From assembly GCF_003970675.1 (NCBI RefSeq), contig NZ_CP034562.1, positions 2,852,001-2,916,000 of the forward strand: a stretch of 64,000 nt of DNA, written 5' to 3'. A program made the position numbers and the translations under genes. The stretch comes from Flammeovirga pectinis (lineage in GTDB: Bacteria > Bacteroidota > Bacteroidia > Cytophagales > Flammeovirgaceae). The notes beneath the pieces are model-generated. The model was given only the letters and a program-made list of their open reading frames with translations, was not told the origin of the DNA and searched no databases. How positions within the stretch are numbered: position 1 is the first letter of the stretch; every line of letters begins with the position of its first letter. Below are positions 49,171 through 58,089 of the stretch, one piece after another.

Positions 49171-49890
49171 ATGAATAAATACAAAACCTTTAAGTTTAAA
49201 CAATTTGAAATAGGTCAAGAAAAATGTGCTATGAAAATTGGTACAGATGGTATGTTATTGGGAGCATGGGCCGATTTATCGGGTTGTAATACTATGCTTG
49301 ATATTGGTACAGGATCTGGATTAATTTCTTTGATGTGTGCACAACGTTATTCTGAACTTAAAATTATTGGAATTGATATTGATTTGGGAGCAAGTGAACA
49401 AGCCGAAGAGAATTTCAAAAACTCCCCTTGGAAAGAACGTTTATCCGTTAAACATATCGATTTTTCTGAATTAACTCTTGATACAAAAGTAGATGCTGTC
49501 GTTTCTAACCCACCTTTCTTTAAAGACTCTTACAAAGCAAATACAGATGAAAGAACGAAAGCAAGACATTCAGACCACCTTACCCTAGAAAGTCTATTTC
49601 ATTCCTCTGCTAAAATCTTAAATAAAGGAGGTAAACTTATATTAATTTACCCTTTCGACCAAGTGGAAGATATTTACAATGTTGCTTCAGAAAACAGTTT
49701 TTATATTGCTAAACATTGTGAGGTTGCACATAATATCAAAAAGCCTGTTAAAAGAGTACTACTAGAGTTTTGTTATCAAAACTTGAATGATGAAAATATC
49801 GTTTCTAAACTATATCTAAAGGAAAATAATAGCAATGATTTTTCCGAACAATATATAGCACTCACTAATAAATTCCATCCTTTTCTATAG
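49171..49890 (+). CDS. trmN6: tRNA1(Val) adenine-37 N6-methyltransferase
   Basis: 239 residues. The start KTFKFKQFEIGQEKCAMKIGTDGMLLGAWAD, SAM motif MLDIGTGSGLISLMCAQR, IIGIDIDLGASEQAEENF and the catalytic VSNPPFF (NPPF/Y of N6-adenine methylases) mark the YfiC/TrmN6 family. It would modify A37 of tRNA-Val. Its stop is directly followed by the ATG of the AraC regulator (TAGATG), so the two are on one transcript. Confidence 0.92.
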   Translation: MNKYKTFKFKQFEIGQEKCAMKIGTDGMLLGAWADLSGCNTMLDIGTGSGLISLMCAQRYSELKIIGIDIDLGASEQAEENFKNSPWKERLSVKHIDFSELTLDTKVDAVVSNPPFFKDSYKANTDERTKARHSDHLTLESLFHSSAKILNKGGKLILIYPFDQVEDIYNVASENSFYIAKHCEVAHNIKKPVKRVLLEFCYQNLNDENIVSKLYLKENNSNDFSEQYIALTNKFHPFL

Positions 49891-50904
49891 ATGAATAATA
49901 AAACGATAGTACTTGACGCAAGTAGTTTAAGAAAATCATATACTAAACTTCAAAAAGATATTGGAGGTCAGTTAATAGATAATAGATTAATTGGTAAAAC
50001 ATCTTTAGGTGATGTTAATCTAGAATATTTCAGTTTAATACCATCGGTAAATATTAGTGTAAATCAAGTATTTCTTCAAAATAATGTTCAAGTTTCTACT
50101 GGTGTAAAAGCAGAAAAATCTAGCCTTTTTATTACCATACTCAAAAAGAATTCTAGATTTTTAATTGATTCTGAAACGGAACATGAAACTGAACTTTCTA
50201 ATGGTAACGCTCAATACAGCATTATGCTTTATAAGAGTAGCCATTCTATACTAATTGACTTTAAGAAAGATGAAGATATTAAATGGGTGGGAATTAGAGT
50301 AGAGCATGAAGCATTAGAAGAAATTATGGAGGCACAAAATAGCTCTTCATTTTCTGACTTCTTTAAAGAACTAAAAAATAAAGTTTACTATGAAGAAACT
50401 AATCCAGAAGTAGAAGACATTACCGAAGAATTATTTGCTGCTCAGAAGCTGACAATGGGACGCCAAGCAATTGTATTTGGAAAAGGTATGGAGCTAATGG
50501 GGAAACTTGTTTCTCAGTTAATAGAAAAGAACAAAAGAAGAAAAACTCCTGAGAAAATAATTTCTAAAGAAGCTTTCGATATCTATTTTAATATTAAGGA
50601 TTACTTATTGAGCGATTATACCAACATTCCTACTATTGCTATGCTTTCTGATAAATTTAAAATTGGAGAAACGAAGCTAAAAGAAGATTTTAAACAGATT
50701 TTTGGGCAACCTATTTTTAAATTTGTGACAAACCACAGAATGCTTGATGCACATAGAGCACTGAGGTACTCAGAAAAACCTATTGGAAAGATTGCAAAAG
50801 AAGTTGGTTACAGCCACCTATCTAAATTTACCACTGCTTTTAAGAGGTTTTATGATTACACCCCTTCCGAATTAAGAAATTCTAAGAAAATTCAATCTCA
50901 TTAA
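49891..50904 (+). CDS. AraC-family transcriptional regulator
   Basis: 337 residues. A sensor-like N-terminal region (about 1-220, no recognised ligand domain) precedes the double HTH of the AraC family: IPTIAMLSDKFKIGETKLKEDFKQIFGQPIFKFVTNHRMLDAHRAL and KPIGKIAKEVGYSHLSKFTTAFKRFYDYTPSELR. The start abuts the trmN6 stop. Immediately after the stop lie two 9-bp direct repeats 21 bp apart, an AraC-type half-site spacing, in front of a lipoprotein gene that is the probable target. Confidence 0.92.
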   Translation: MNNKTIVLDASSLRKSYTKLQKDIGGQLIDNRLIGKTSLGDVNLEYFSLIPSVNISVNQVFLQNNVQVSTGVKAEKSSLFITILKKNSRFLIDSETEHETELSNGNAQYSIMLYKSSHSILIDFKKDEDIKWVGIRVEHEALEEIMEAQNSSSFSDFFKELKNKVYYEETNPEVEDITEELFAAQKLTMGRQAIVFGKGMELMGKLVSQLIEKNKRRKTPEKIISKEAFDIYFNIKDYLLSDYTNIPTIAMLSDKFKIGETKLKEDFKQIFGQPIFKFVTNHRMLDAHRALRYSEKPIGKIAKEVGYSHLSKFTTAFKRFYDYTPSELRNSKKIQSH

Positions 50905-50906
50905 TA

Positions 50907-50942
50907 TTTAGTCGACTAAAATGGTAAATCATTCGACTAAAT
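50907..50942 (+). promoter_or_regulatory. Probable AraC-type operator (TCGACTAAA repeat, 21-bp period)
   Basis: TCGACTAAA begins at 50912 and again at 50933, exactly two helical turns apart, the spacing of AraC half-sites. The first copy is also part of a perfect palindrome TTTAGTCGACTAAA (50907-50920). It lies just after the regulator and about 75 bases before the lipoprotein gene. Confidence 0.6.
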
Positions 50943-51017
50943 AGTAAAATCATTTCTTTTTCATTGGCGTTTCGGATAATAAGAAAACAAATTTAACGCA
51001 CTGAAAAAAGAATCAAA

Positions 51018-51494
51018 ATGAAAATTACTACTAAAGCCATCTACAACCTAATGGTTCGTTTCGCAATCATCTCAGTATCTACATTGGTTATTGCAAGCTG
51101 TAACAAAGAGAACGACACTGAAGAGCCTACTCCAGATGTAGCTTCTATTGAAATAGTAAATTTTGAAGATGGCGATGGCATCACTATCAATGAAACTACA
51201 AGCTTTGTTACGTTTGCTACTTCACCAAGCGGAAACATCGAAAATTCTAAAGTAACATTTACTAATGTTGAGGATAATCAAATCACTTATGAATTTGATT
51301 TAATTGGTAAAATGCCTAAATCAATTAACCAACCTATTAGTGCTACTTTAAGTGCTGATGTAGTTATTGATCAAATTGGAGAATATGTAGTTACCGCTAC
51401 TTATGAATACACTGAAAACGGTATCGAAAGCATTACATTGATTTCTTCTGAAGAAATTACAATTGAAGCTTCTACAATGATTGGTACTGAATAA
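51018..51494 (+). CDS. Small lipoprotein, probable target of the AraC regulator
   Basis: 158 residues. Lipobox VIASC with Cys28 after a hydrophobic leader. The mature part is short and beta-rich with Ser/Thr/Glu-rich strands (ASIEIVNFEDGDGITINETT, TNVEDNQITYEFDLIGKMP, VVIDQIGEYVVTATYEYTENG), like a single Ig-like or PKD-like domain. It would be a surface or periplasmic anchored protein. The AraC-type operator upstream suggests it is regulated; function otherwise unknown. Terminator 51512-51552 ends it. Confidence 0.7.
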   Translation: MKITTKAIYNLMVRFAIISVSTLVIASCNKENDTEEPTPDVASIEIVNFEDGDGITINETTSFVTFATSPSGNIENSKVTFTNVEDNQITYEFDLIGKMPKSINQPISATLSADVVIDQIGEYVVTATYEYTENGIESITLISSEEITIEASTMIGTE

Positions 51495-51511
51495 GTATAA
51501 TAGATTTCAAT

Positions 51512-51552
51512 AAAAAACAGCCATGATTTCCACAAATCATGGCTGTTTTTTT
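51512..51552. terminator. Strong bidirectional terminator
   Basis: AAAAAACAGCCATGATTT (51512-51529) pairs with AAATCATGGCTGTTTTTT (51534-51551), serving the lipoprotein gene and the convergent methyltransferase. Confidence 0.92.
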
Positions 51553-52348
51553 ATTTCATTTCTACGAGGTAAAACCCTGCCGTAGTTACAAAGTTTCTCA
51601 CCCAAGGTATATCTCCTAAAATTGGGATTTTTGTTCTTGGCTTTAAGCCGAACTTGTACTCATAAATTGGATTTATGAAATAGAGCGTTTTTTCTAATAT
51701 ATCAAAATGCTCTTTTTTACATATTCGTTCAAACCGTTCTAAAGAAATTCCAGTATCTTTTATTTCTAACAATTCTCTTACGTGTCCTTTGCTTACATTT
51801 CCATTTTTTAAAATCCATTTATAAATAGATTTTGGAAGTAAATGGAAATATGGAACTTTTGATAACACCTTAGAAGAGCAAATTTGCTGATGCCCTCCAA
51901 AAGGCATTTGCCAAGGTGGAAATCCAAAAAATATTTTCCCTTTTGGTTTTAAAAAGTTTCTAAAATGATGTATAATTTTTTCTTGATTAGGAATATGTTC
52001 TATAACATCTTTCAAAATAATCAGATCGAACTTCTCTCCTAATTCCTTATCTACATCAATATCGTAAACATTTTTACCTATTACTTGAGCTTTACCTTGG
52101 TTGATATATTCTTCTAAAAACTGATTAGCGAGTTCTACTCTAGGAAGGCTTAACTCTATCCCCATACCGTAGCAACCCCTCTCTAAAAAGGCTTTTAGCA
52201 CACCACCTTCTCCACATCCTATTTCTAGAACACGTAAAGAAGCATCTATTTTAATTGACTTTTCTATAAAGGGAATTACATATTTGTTTGCATTCTCTTT
52301 TTGAAAGTTGAAGTATGTTTTTTTATCTTGATGGAAATCAAATGCCAT
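51551..52348 (-). CDS. Class I SAM-dependent methyltransferase (type 11/12)
   Basis: 265 residues. SAM motif VLEIGCGEGGVLKAFLERG, acidic GMGIELS, motif IV FDLIILKDVIEHIPNQEKIIHHF and FLKPKGKIFFGFPPWQMPFGGHQQ. The DVIEH and GGHQQ pattern resembles ubiquinone/menaquinone- or glycan-type methyltransferases; the substrate is unknown. A small membrane protein gene lies 34 bases upstream on the same strand and may be cotranscribed. Confidence 0.85.
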   Translation of the reverse strand: MAFDFHQDKKTYFNFQKENANKYVIPFIEKSIKIDASLRVLEIGCGEGGVLKAFLERGCYGMGIELSLPRVELANQFLEEYINQGKAQVIGKNVYDIDVDKELGEKFDLIILKDVIEHIPNQEKIIHHFRNFLKPKGKIFFGFPPWQMPFGGHQQICSSKVLSKVPYFHLLPKSIYKWILKNGNVSKGHVRELLEIKDTGISLERFERICKKEHFDILEKTLYFINPIYEYKFGLKPRTKIPILGDIPWVRNFVTTAGFYLVEMK

Positions 52349-52382
52349 ATAATCACTAATACCTAGTTGTTTTTAGAGACTG

Positions 52383-52859
52383 TTATTTTACAGTTACTCC
52401 ACTATCTTGTACCCAGCCCATATATTCTCCAAAATAATATATGGCAACGTTCATAACGATACCCCAAAATACGGCACTTATAAACATATATGATATTATT
52501 CTCTCTTTTTTTTCACCAAATGAAAGAGCTATTAACATTCCTATAGGAGGCCCAAAAAATATTGGAGTAAAAAATGCAACACCTTTCATGCCGTATTCTT
52601 GCCATAATCTCACTATCATTCTGTTCTTTTTGGTAAAAAGCTTTCGTTTCTTACCCCTATTTAACCACATCATCAATTTCTTTCTTGCAGGAGTCCCTGC
52701 ATACGTAAGCACAACAACAGTAAGCATCATTCCTAAAACAGTAATAATGATGGTTTCAATTATTGATAATCCTGTTGAAAAACCTAAAATTGGTCCAAAC
52801 AAGAATTTAACAGCGCTTATCGAAAGAAGAGATAAATATTTTGTAATTAAATCAAACAT
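52383..52859 (-). CDS. Small polytopic membrane protein (Sm_multidrug_ex-like)
   Basis: 158 residues, about three to four membrane helices: LLSISAVKFLFGPILGF, IIETIIITVLGMMLTVVVLTYAG, GVAFFTPIFFGPPIGMLIALSFG and YMFISAVFWGIVMNVAIYYFG, with a basic cytoplasmic loop (RKKLMMWLNRGKKRKLFTKKNR). The FGPPIGMLIAL re-entrant-like stretch recalls the small multidrug export/DedA-like families; that likeness is loose. It precedes the methyltransferase on the same strand. Confidence 0.6.
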   Translation of the reverse strand: MFDLITKYLSLLSISAVKFLFGPILGFSTGLSIIETIIITVLGMMLTVVVLTYAGTPARKKLMMWLNRGKKRKLFTKKNRMIVRLWQEYGMKGVAFFTPIFFGPPIGMLIALSFGEKKERIISYMFISAVFWGIVMNVAIYYFGEYMGWVQDSGVTVK

Positions 52860-53019
52860 GTAGTGATTATGAGGTTACTCTAATAAGTAGTGCAAAAAGC
52901 AGAAAGTCTCGTCAATTTGCAAATATTTGTTTTTCAAAAATTACACAAAAAATGCTAATAATATTGATTTTCAAGGGGTTTCAATAAAATAAGTCATTCA
53001 AAGTGTTCTTAAATTACAG

Positions 53020-53027
53020 TATTTTTG
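53020..53027 (+). promoter_or_regulatory. -7 box (TATTTTTG) of the L,D-transpeptidase gene
   Basis: An exact TAnnTTTG match 45 bases before the ATG at 53073. Confidence 0.5.
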
Positions 53028-53072
53028 TAAATTTGCAATGCAAATAACACGCTACAATTTACGATTTTATAA

Positions 53073-53864
53073 ATGAACCTAATAAAATTTAAACTTTTAA
53101 AACTGCAATTTTTATTTCTATTCTTGTTTGTAAATGCTTTTGCTAGTAATCACATCCCTAAGCATAACATTGTAAACACTGAATCAGAAAATTTAATTTT
53201 GACTTTTTACACCATTGCTGATTTAGAAAGTAAAGGCTTATCTTATGATGCGTTTAAAGAAGGTGTAACGGGGTATTTAAACCTTTTAAACGAAGGGGAA
53301 ATTCAGAATAAAAAAGTTTTAAGTATCATAGATTTTAGTCAGCCTTCAAATCAAAAAAGACTTTATATTATTGATATCGAAAAATCTTGTTTACTACTTA
53401 ATACTTATGTAGCTCATGGTGTGAACTCGGGAATGCTATATGCAAATAAATTTAGTAACATTCTTAATTCAAGGCAAAGCAGCTTAGGTTTCTATAAAGC
53501 ATCTGAGACTTATAATGGTAAATATGGTCTATCTCTTAAATTAGATGGCTTAGAAAAGAATATAAATCACAAAGCAAGAGAAAGAGCTATTGTACTCCAT
53601 CCTGCTAAATATGTTTCTCAAAATTTCATTAATAATAATGGGTATACCGGAAGAAGTTTTGGCTGTCCTGCAGTGTCCTATAAAGACCATCAAAAAATTA
53701 TTAATTACATAAAAGGTGGTAGTGTGATGTTTATTTATACAAATAAAGTAGATAAAGCCCCAACAGACTTATCTACTTTACCAGAAAATACTACAGCATT
53801 ATTTTCTACTTATTCTTGTATTGCTCCAAAGAAAATACAACCTGTTTATACCTCAAATGAATAG
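53073..53864 (+). CDS. L,D-transpeptidase-like protein (YkuD_2 family)
   Basis: 263 residues with a signal peptide (about 1-25, ending NAFA). The core matches the Bacteroidota murein L,D-transpeptidase catalytic-domain family: LSIIDFSQPSNQKRLYIIDI, YVAHGVNSG, and the catalytic pair His176 (IVLHPAKYVS) and Cys198 (GRSFGCPAVSY). It should cross-link or modify peptidoglycan in the periplasm. Both catalytic residues are intact. It faces the convergent TPR gene with a gap of three bases. Confidence 0.88.
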   Translation: MNLIKFKLLKLQFLFLFLFVNAFASNHIPKHNIVNTESENLILTFYTIADLESKGLSYDAFKEGVTGYLNLLNEGEIQNKKVLSIIDFSQPSNQKRLYIIDIEKSCLLLNTYVAHGVNSGMLYANKFSNILNSRQSSLGFYKASETYNGKYGLSLKLDGLEKNINHKARERAIVLHPAKYVSQNFINNNGYTGRSFGCPAVSYKDHQKIINYIKGGSVMFIYTNKVDKAPTDLSTLPENTTALFSTYSCIAPKKIQPVYTSNE

Positions 53865-53867
53865 AAG

Positions 53868-55805
53868 TTATTTCAATACTTTCTTCACCACATAATCTTG
53901 CTGAGCAGTATATCCTAAAGCCAATGCCCTACTTCTATCAACAGATGATTTTGAAGGCTTACCTAATTTATCAAAAGTCAGACTTCTATAATAAATAACG
54001 GTTTTATTATCAGGAGATTTTTTTAAAGCTGAATTAAAATATTTCAAGGCTTTTTTATAGTCCTTATTATTGTAGGCAATAATTCCTTTTACACCTATAA
54101 TTTCTTTAGAATTTCTCTCTGATGCTTCAATATTCTCTACCTGACTTGATGCCAAATCATCTTTACCTAAAACGGCATAATTATACCCTAAGAGTACTTT
54201 TGCTGAAGAATATTTAGGATACAATTCTACTGCTTTTTCTAAAATAGCATTTGATTTACTCAGCTTCCCTAACTCCATAAAAGCAACAGCCTCTCCATAC
54301 ATGTCTACATATTTTGATTTGCCCAACTTATTTAGTTGAGAGAAATCTTCTAAGGCATCTTCATAATCATGTAATTTGATATGTGTCCATGCTCTTTGAT
54401 GTAAAACATACGTAAACTGAGGGAATAATTTCAATGCTTTATCATAGTCACTTATAGCCAAATCTTCCTCATGTTTCTCAAGAAATACATCTCCTCTATA
54501 AGAAAATACTTTAGCGTTATTAGAAGATAAAGAGATAGACATATTTAAGTCTTCCAAGGCCAAATCATACGCTTTAGTCAATTTATATAAATATCCTCTT
54601 TGTTGATAAGCATAAGCATAATTTGGAGTAATCTCTATAGCCTTTGTAAATGCTACAATCGCAGAGTCATATACCGATTTCCCTAAGTAAGCATTACCAA
54701 GTAAAGCATAACTGTAAGATTTAGTTTCATCTATTTTAATTGCTATCTGTAAGGTAGCGATTGAGTTGTCTACCTTAGATAAAGCAAGTTCTGACTTCGC
54801 TTTTTCGATTAACGCCGCATAATAATTAGGGAAATGCGTAAGAGCACTATCATAATCTGTTATAGAAGCCGCATATTTTTTCTCTCTTGCACTTAATACA
54901 CCTCTATTAAAAAAGGCATAACCGTAATTTGGAGCATAATTAATAGCAGTATTAAAATCTGTTCTTGCTTCGCTTATTTTATTAATTTTTGCGTAAAGTT
55001 CTCCTCTTCTACAATATGCATAAGCATAGCTAGGGTTAAATAATATAGCTCTATCGTATGCTGCCAATGCTAAATCAAATTTTAAGGTCTGCTTATAGCA
55101 ATCTCCAGCTAGACTTAATAGCTTAATATTATCTTGCTCTAATTCAAAACCCTTATTTATCATTACCAATGCAGAGTCATACTGCTGCGTATGTGTGAAT
55201 ATTTCGGCTTGGTCAATGTAAGCATCTATTATTCTTGGGTCTAGTTCTAGTGCTTTTTTAAAATCTAGTAATGCAACATTATAATTGCGAGTTTGCTTAT
55301 ATATCACCCCTCGTCTGTGGTAATACATTGCAGCTGTAGGTGCTAGCTGAATAACTTTTGTATAATCTGTAATAGCTTTATCCAATTGATTAAGGTTACC
55401 TTCTGCTTCTGCTCTAAACACATAAGCAGTAACGTATTCATCATCTTGGTGAATTGCTTCTGAAAACCATTTTATAGCCTCCTCATTATCATTTTTACTT
55501 AGGTAGATATATCCTTTTAAATAATAACCTAATGGCTTAACAGCATTAATTACAAGTGCTTGATCAATATCTGTAAGTGCGGCCTCTAAATTATTTTTTT
55601 GCATATACATACGAGCCCTTTCTAAATAAGCGGCATCATTAAGTAAGTCAAAATCTATTTCTTTAGAGAATGCGTCAATAGCTTTATCAACTTCTCCTTG
55701 TTGGATAAATTCATACCCTTCTTTCATCCAATCTTGAGCAACCACAAACTGTGATAAAATGGTGAAACAAAAAGTTAAAAGGTATTTTGAATAAAAATTA
55801 GACAT
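53868..55805 (-). CDS. Exported TPR-repeat protein
   Basis: 645 residues. Signal peptide 1-24 (ends VVAQ). The mature part is almost entirely TPR repeats of 34 residues, about fifteen, each with the A-Y-x-x-R-x-x and A-L-x-D-x-x-x-A-I pattern (for example AYVFRAEAEGNLNQLDKAITDYTKVIQL). It is a periplasmic scaffold with no catalytic part visible. Single leftward gene; its 5' region is AT-rich without a clear promoter box. Confidence 0.85.
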   Translation of the reverse strand: MSNFYSKYLLTFCFTILSQFVVAQDWMKEGYEFIQQGEVDKAIDAFSKEIDFDLLNDAAYLERARMYMQKNNLEAALTDIDQALVINAVKPLGYYLKGYIYLSKNDNEEAIKWFSEAIHQDDEYVTAYVFRAEAEGNLNQLDKAITDYTKVIQLAPTAAMYYHRRGVIYKQTRNYNVALLDFKKALELDPRIIDAYIDQAEIFTHTQQYDSALVMINKGFELEQDNIKLLSLAGDCYKQTLKFDLALAAYDRAILFNPSYAYAYCRRGELYAKINKISEARTDFNTAINYAPNYGYAFFNRGVLSAREKKYAASITDYDSALTHFPNYYAALIEKAKSELALSKVDNSIATLQIAIKIDETKSYSYALLGNAYLGKSVYDSAIVAFTKAIEITPNYAYAYQQRGYLYKLTKAYDLALEDLNMSISLSSNNAKVFSYRGDVFLEKHEEDLAISDYDKALKLFPQFTYVLHQRAWTHIKLHDYEDALEDFSQLNKLGKSKYVDMYGEAVAFMELGKLSKSNAILEKAVELYPKYSSAKVLLGYNYAVLGKDDLASSQVENIEASERNSKEIIGVKGIIAYNNKDYKKALKYFNSALKKSPDNKTVIYYRSLTFDKLGKPSKSSVDRSRALALGYTAQQDYVVKKVLK

Positions 55806-55940
55806 AAAATATAGTTAATCGTTTTAGTAAGTACAGTATACATATTACTAAACACTAGATTAGATCAATTTGATAAAAAAATTTAGAAATATTAAAGACA
55901 AAACACGTTGATTTGTAATTATTTATGATAATTCTAATGC

Positions 55941-56648
55941 TTAAAGATAATTGTATATCTCTGCAATTTGTGTTAACTCACCCAATTTTTCTATTTTAAT
56001 TAATTTACCTTTTGTAGAGATTAATCCATCATCTTTAAATTCTTTTAATGTTCTAATATACGATTCCGAAGAAGTTCCAATCATTGCAGACAAGTCTTCT
56101 CTACTTAAAGATGTTTGAATAAAGCCATTATCGTCTTCTCCAAATTCTTGATTTATTATTAATATAGACTCCGCTACTCTACTTCTCACTGTTTTTTGAG
56201 AAAGTGAAGAAACAATTTCTGTAACCTTCTTTGTAGTCTGTAGAGCTGTTTTTATAAATTTGAAGGCAAAATCTTTATCCTCGTCAATCAGTTTAAAAAT
56301 CTTATCGCGATGAATAAAGCAAATAGTAGACGACTCTAAAGTAACAGCAGAAATATCATATTCTTCTTCTAAAAACATAGGCTGATACCCCATTATCTCT
56401 CCTACTTTAGCAAAGGTTACAATTTGCTCCCTCCCCATAACACCAGTCTTTGTTATTTTAACGCTTCCGCTATGTAAAATATAAATACCTAGTGCAGGTT
56501 GCCCCTCTCTAAAAATCACTTCTCCTTTTTTAAAAGCAGAGAAACCCTTAGTTCTACTTATTTCTGAAAGATGTGCTTTATCTACACATTCAAAGATAGA
56601 AAGGGTTCTTACTGGACAAGTTTCGCAATCAGGTCTTTTTAATTTCAT
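55941..56648 (-). CDS. Crp/Fnr-family regulator with FNR-like cysteines
   Basis: 235 residues. Cyclic-nucleotide-type effector domain (about 20-140) and winged helix (RSRVAESILIINQEF, LSREDLSAMIGTSSESYIRTLKEFKDDGLI). The N-terminus carries Cys8, Cys11 and Cys21 (CETCPVRTLSIFEC), and Cys110 (STICFIH) sits where E. coli FNR has Cys122, so four possible ligands for an oxygen-sensing Fe-S cluster are present, although Cys11-Cys21 is wider than in FNR. The recognition helix keeps the Glu and Arg of the E-xx-SR motif, with Ile in place of Ser. A likely site for this type of regulator is in the intergenic region (56669-56682). Confidence 0.85.
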   Translation of the reverse strand: MKLKRPDCETCPVRTLSIFECVDKAHLSEISRTKGFSAFKKGEVIFREGQPALGIYILHSGSVKITKTGVMGREQIVTFAKVGEIMGYQPMFLEEEYDISAVTLESSTICFIHRDKIFKLIDEDKDFAFKFIKTALQTTKKVTEIVSSLSQKTVRSRVAESILIINQEFGEDDNGFIQTSLSREDLSAMIGTSSESYIRTLKEFKDDGLISTKGKLIKIEKLGELTQIAEIYNYL

Positions 56649-56668
56649 ACGTTCCTTTACTCTATTTT

Positions 56669-56682
56669 CTGATAAAAATCAG
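56669..56682. promoter_or_regulatory. FNR-type box CTGATAAAAATCAG
   Basis: A perfect inverted repeat CTGAT-AAAA-ATCAG, matching the FNR consensus TTGAT-N4-ATCAA at the inner eight positions and differing only at the two ends. It is 20 bases before the regulator start and about 65 bases before the predicted start of the globin transcript, so it could control either. Confidence 0.5.
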
Positions 56683-56726
56683 TTTTTGTGTTTTCATATG
56701 ACTGACTTTAAAGTACAACAATGCAA

Positions 56727-56734
56727 TAACTTTG
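56727..56734 (+). promoter_or_regulatory. -7 box (TAACTTTG) before the globin operon
   Basis: An exact TAnnTTTG match, giving a transcript start near 56741. The in-frame ATG at 56686 is upstream of it, so the small membrane protein starts at 56764. Confidence 0.55.
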
Positions 56735-56763
56735 TGGTATCAAAAACTTTAAATACATACATT

Positions 56764-56964
56764 ATGAATACGAATGGCAAATTAATCTTATTTTTCTTAT
56801 TTTTTGTAACAATGATTGCATCTACAATCATACTAGGAATTGTATCTTTGTTTTCTCCAATAGAAACAGTTAAAGTATTTACGTGGGGAGCGTCTATTCT
56901 TGGCTTACTATTTATTGGTTTTACAGGGTTAATGGCTGAAAAAAGTACCGTTTCAAAAAAATAA
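56764..56964 (+). CDS. 66-residue two-helix membrane protein
   Basis: Start at 56764 as argued from the promoter box. Two membrane helices (KLILFFLFFVTMIASTIILGIVSLF and VFTWGASILGLLFIGFTGLM) joined by a short loop (SPIETVK), with a basic end. It stands six bases before the globin gene and is surely cotranscribed. It might anchor or supply a membrane partner for the globin; this is a guess from position. No family recognised. Confidence 0.6.
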   Translation: MNTNGKLILFFLFFVTMIASTIILGIVSLFSPIETVKVFTWGASILGLLFIGFTGLMAEKSTVSKK

Positions 56965-56970
56965 AGACGC

Positions 56971-57351
56971 ATGCAAGATTTAAAAGATAGAGAAGATGTA
57001 ATTCTTTTAGTAAATACATTCTACGATAAGGTAAGACAGCACAATGAACTAGGTCCTTTTTTTGATGAATATGTCAAAATTGATTGGGATTCCCACCTTC
57101 CTCGTATGTATGACTTTTGGGAGTCTAATCTCTTCTTTGTTTCTAAATATAAAGGAAACCCCGTAACTGCTCATCAAAGTGTTGATAAGAAAGCAACAAT
57201 AGAGCAAAAACATTTTGGGTTTTGGTTACAACTATGGTTTACAACCGTAGATGAATTATTTGAAGGAGAGAAAGCTAATCTTTTAAAATCACGTGCTAGA
57301 AACATGTCACACATGCTATTTATGAGAATTTTCAATGCCCGTGAAAATTAA
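56971..57351 (+). CDS. Group III truncated haemoglobin
   Basis: 126 residues. The globin helices are visible (REDVILLVNTFYDKVR, LGPFFDEYVKIDWDSHLPRMYDFW), with Trp-rich LPRMYDFWESNLFF, proximal His81 (IEQKHFGFWLQLWFTTVDELFEG) and LLKSRARNMSHMLF, the class III (P-type) pattern. It binds O2 or NO and may protect against nitrosative stress or act with respiration. It is cotranscribed with a small membrane protein and sits next to an FNR-like regulator. Confidence 0.9.
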   Translation: MQDLKDREDVILLVNTFYDKVRQHNELGPFFDEYVKIDWDSHLPRMYDFWESNLFFVSKYKGNPVTAHQSVDKKATIEQKHFGFWLQLWFTTVDELFEGEKANLLKSRARNMSHMLFMRIFNAREN

Positions 57352-57432
57352 AAAACCTTAACATCAGGTAGTTCACAAAAAATATCTTTTATTTCTAATT
57401 CATAAATATATATTTGTTGTATAAATAGATAT

Positions 57433-58089
57433 ATGTTGAAGAAGTCCACGTTATATAAAAAACTTATTTTAGTAGTTGTAGTCGTCATTACTACCTTTGT
57501 TATTCTACTTATTGGACTTAATAATCTAGTAAGTGAAAAGAGTAAACCATATTTACTTGACAAAGAAAATATTAATGTAACATGCAAAACAGGGTTAGTG
57601 TTAGGCACTAGTAGATATTTAATTTCAGGTGGAACAAATCCTTATTTTAAATATAGAATTGAAGCTGCTTCAGATTTAATAAAGAATCATAATATTGAAT
57701 TTATTATTGTCAGTGGCGACAATAGAACTAAGGCTTACAACGAACCTAAAGTTATGCGCAAAGCATTAATTGAGAAGGGTGTTAGCAGCAAAAGAATTGT
57801 AATGGATTACGCAGGTTTAAGAACCCTTGATTCTGTAATTAGAACTAAAAAGGTTTTTGGACAGGAGCGTTTTATAATTATATCTCAAAAATTCCATGTA
57901 GAAAGAGCTGTATATATTGCTAGGTACCATGGAATAGAGGCATATGGTTATATTGCCGACGATGTCCCTATAAGTAAAGATTACTATACACACCTAAGAG
58001 AAGTGTTTGCTAGAGCTAAAATGTTTTTAGATTTATATATTTTAAAAACATCACCTAAACATTTAGGGAAAGAAGAAATTATCAAATAA
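57433..58089 (+). CDS. SanA/YdcF-type DUF218 membrane-anchored protein
   Basis: 218 residues. One N-terminal membrane helix (about 10-30, KLILVVVVVITTFVILLIGL), then a DUF218 domain: TGLVLGTSRYLISGGTNPYFKYRIEAASDLI, FIIVSGDNRTKAYNEPKVMRKALIEKGVSSKRIVMDYAGLRTLDSVIRTKKVF and IIISQKFHVERAVYIARYHGIEAYGYIA. The order GTS, SGDN and SQxFHxxRA is that of E. coli SanA, linked to envelope barrier function. The substrate is unknown. Single gene with a terminator. Confidence 0.88.
   Translation: MLKKSTLYKKLILVVVVVITTFVILLIGLNNLVSEKSKPYLLDKENINVTCKTGLVLGTSRYLISGGTNPYFKYRIEAASDLIKNHNIEFIIVSGDNRTKAYNEPKVMRKALIEKGVSSKRIVMDYAGLRTLDSVIRTKKVFGQERFIIISQKFHVERAVYIARYHGIEAYGYIADDVPISKDYYTHLREVFARAKMFLDLYILKTSPKHLGKEEIIK

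Noticed and set aside
56686-56763. Longer start of the small membrane protein at 56686
   Set aside because: It precedes the TAACTTTG box, so it would not be in the transcript.
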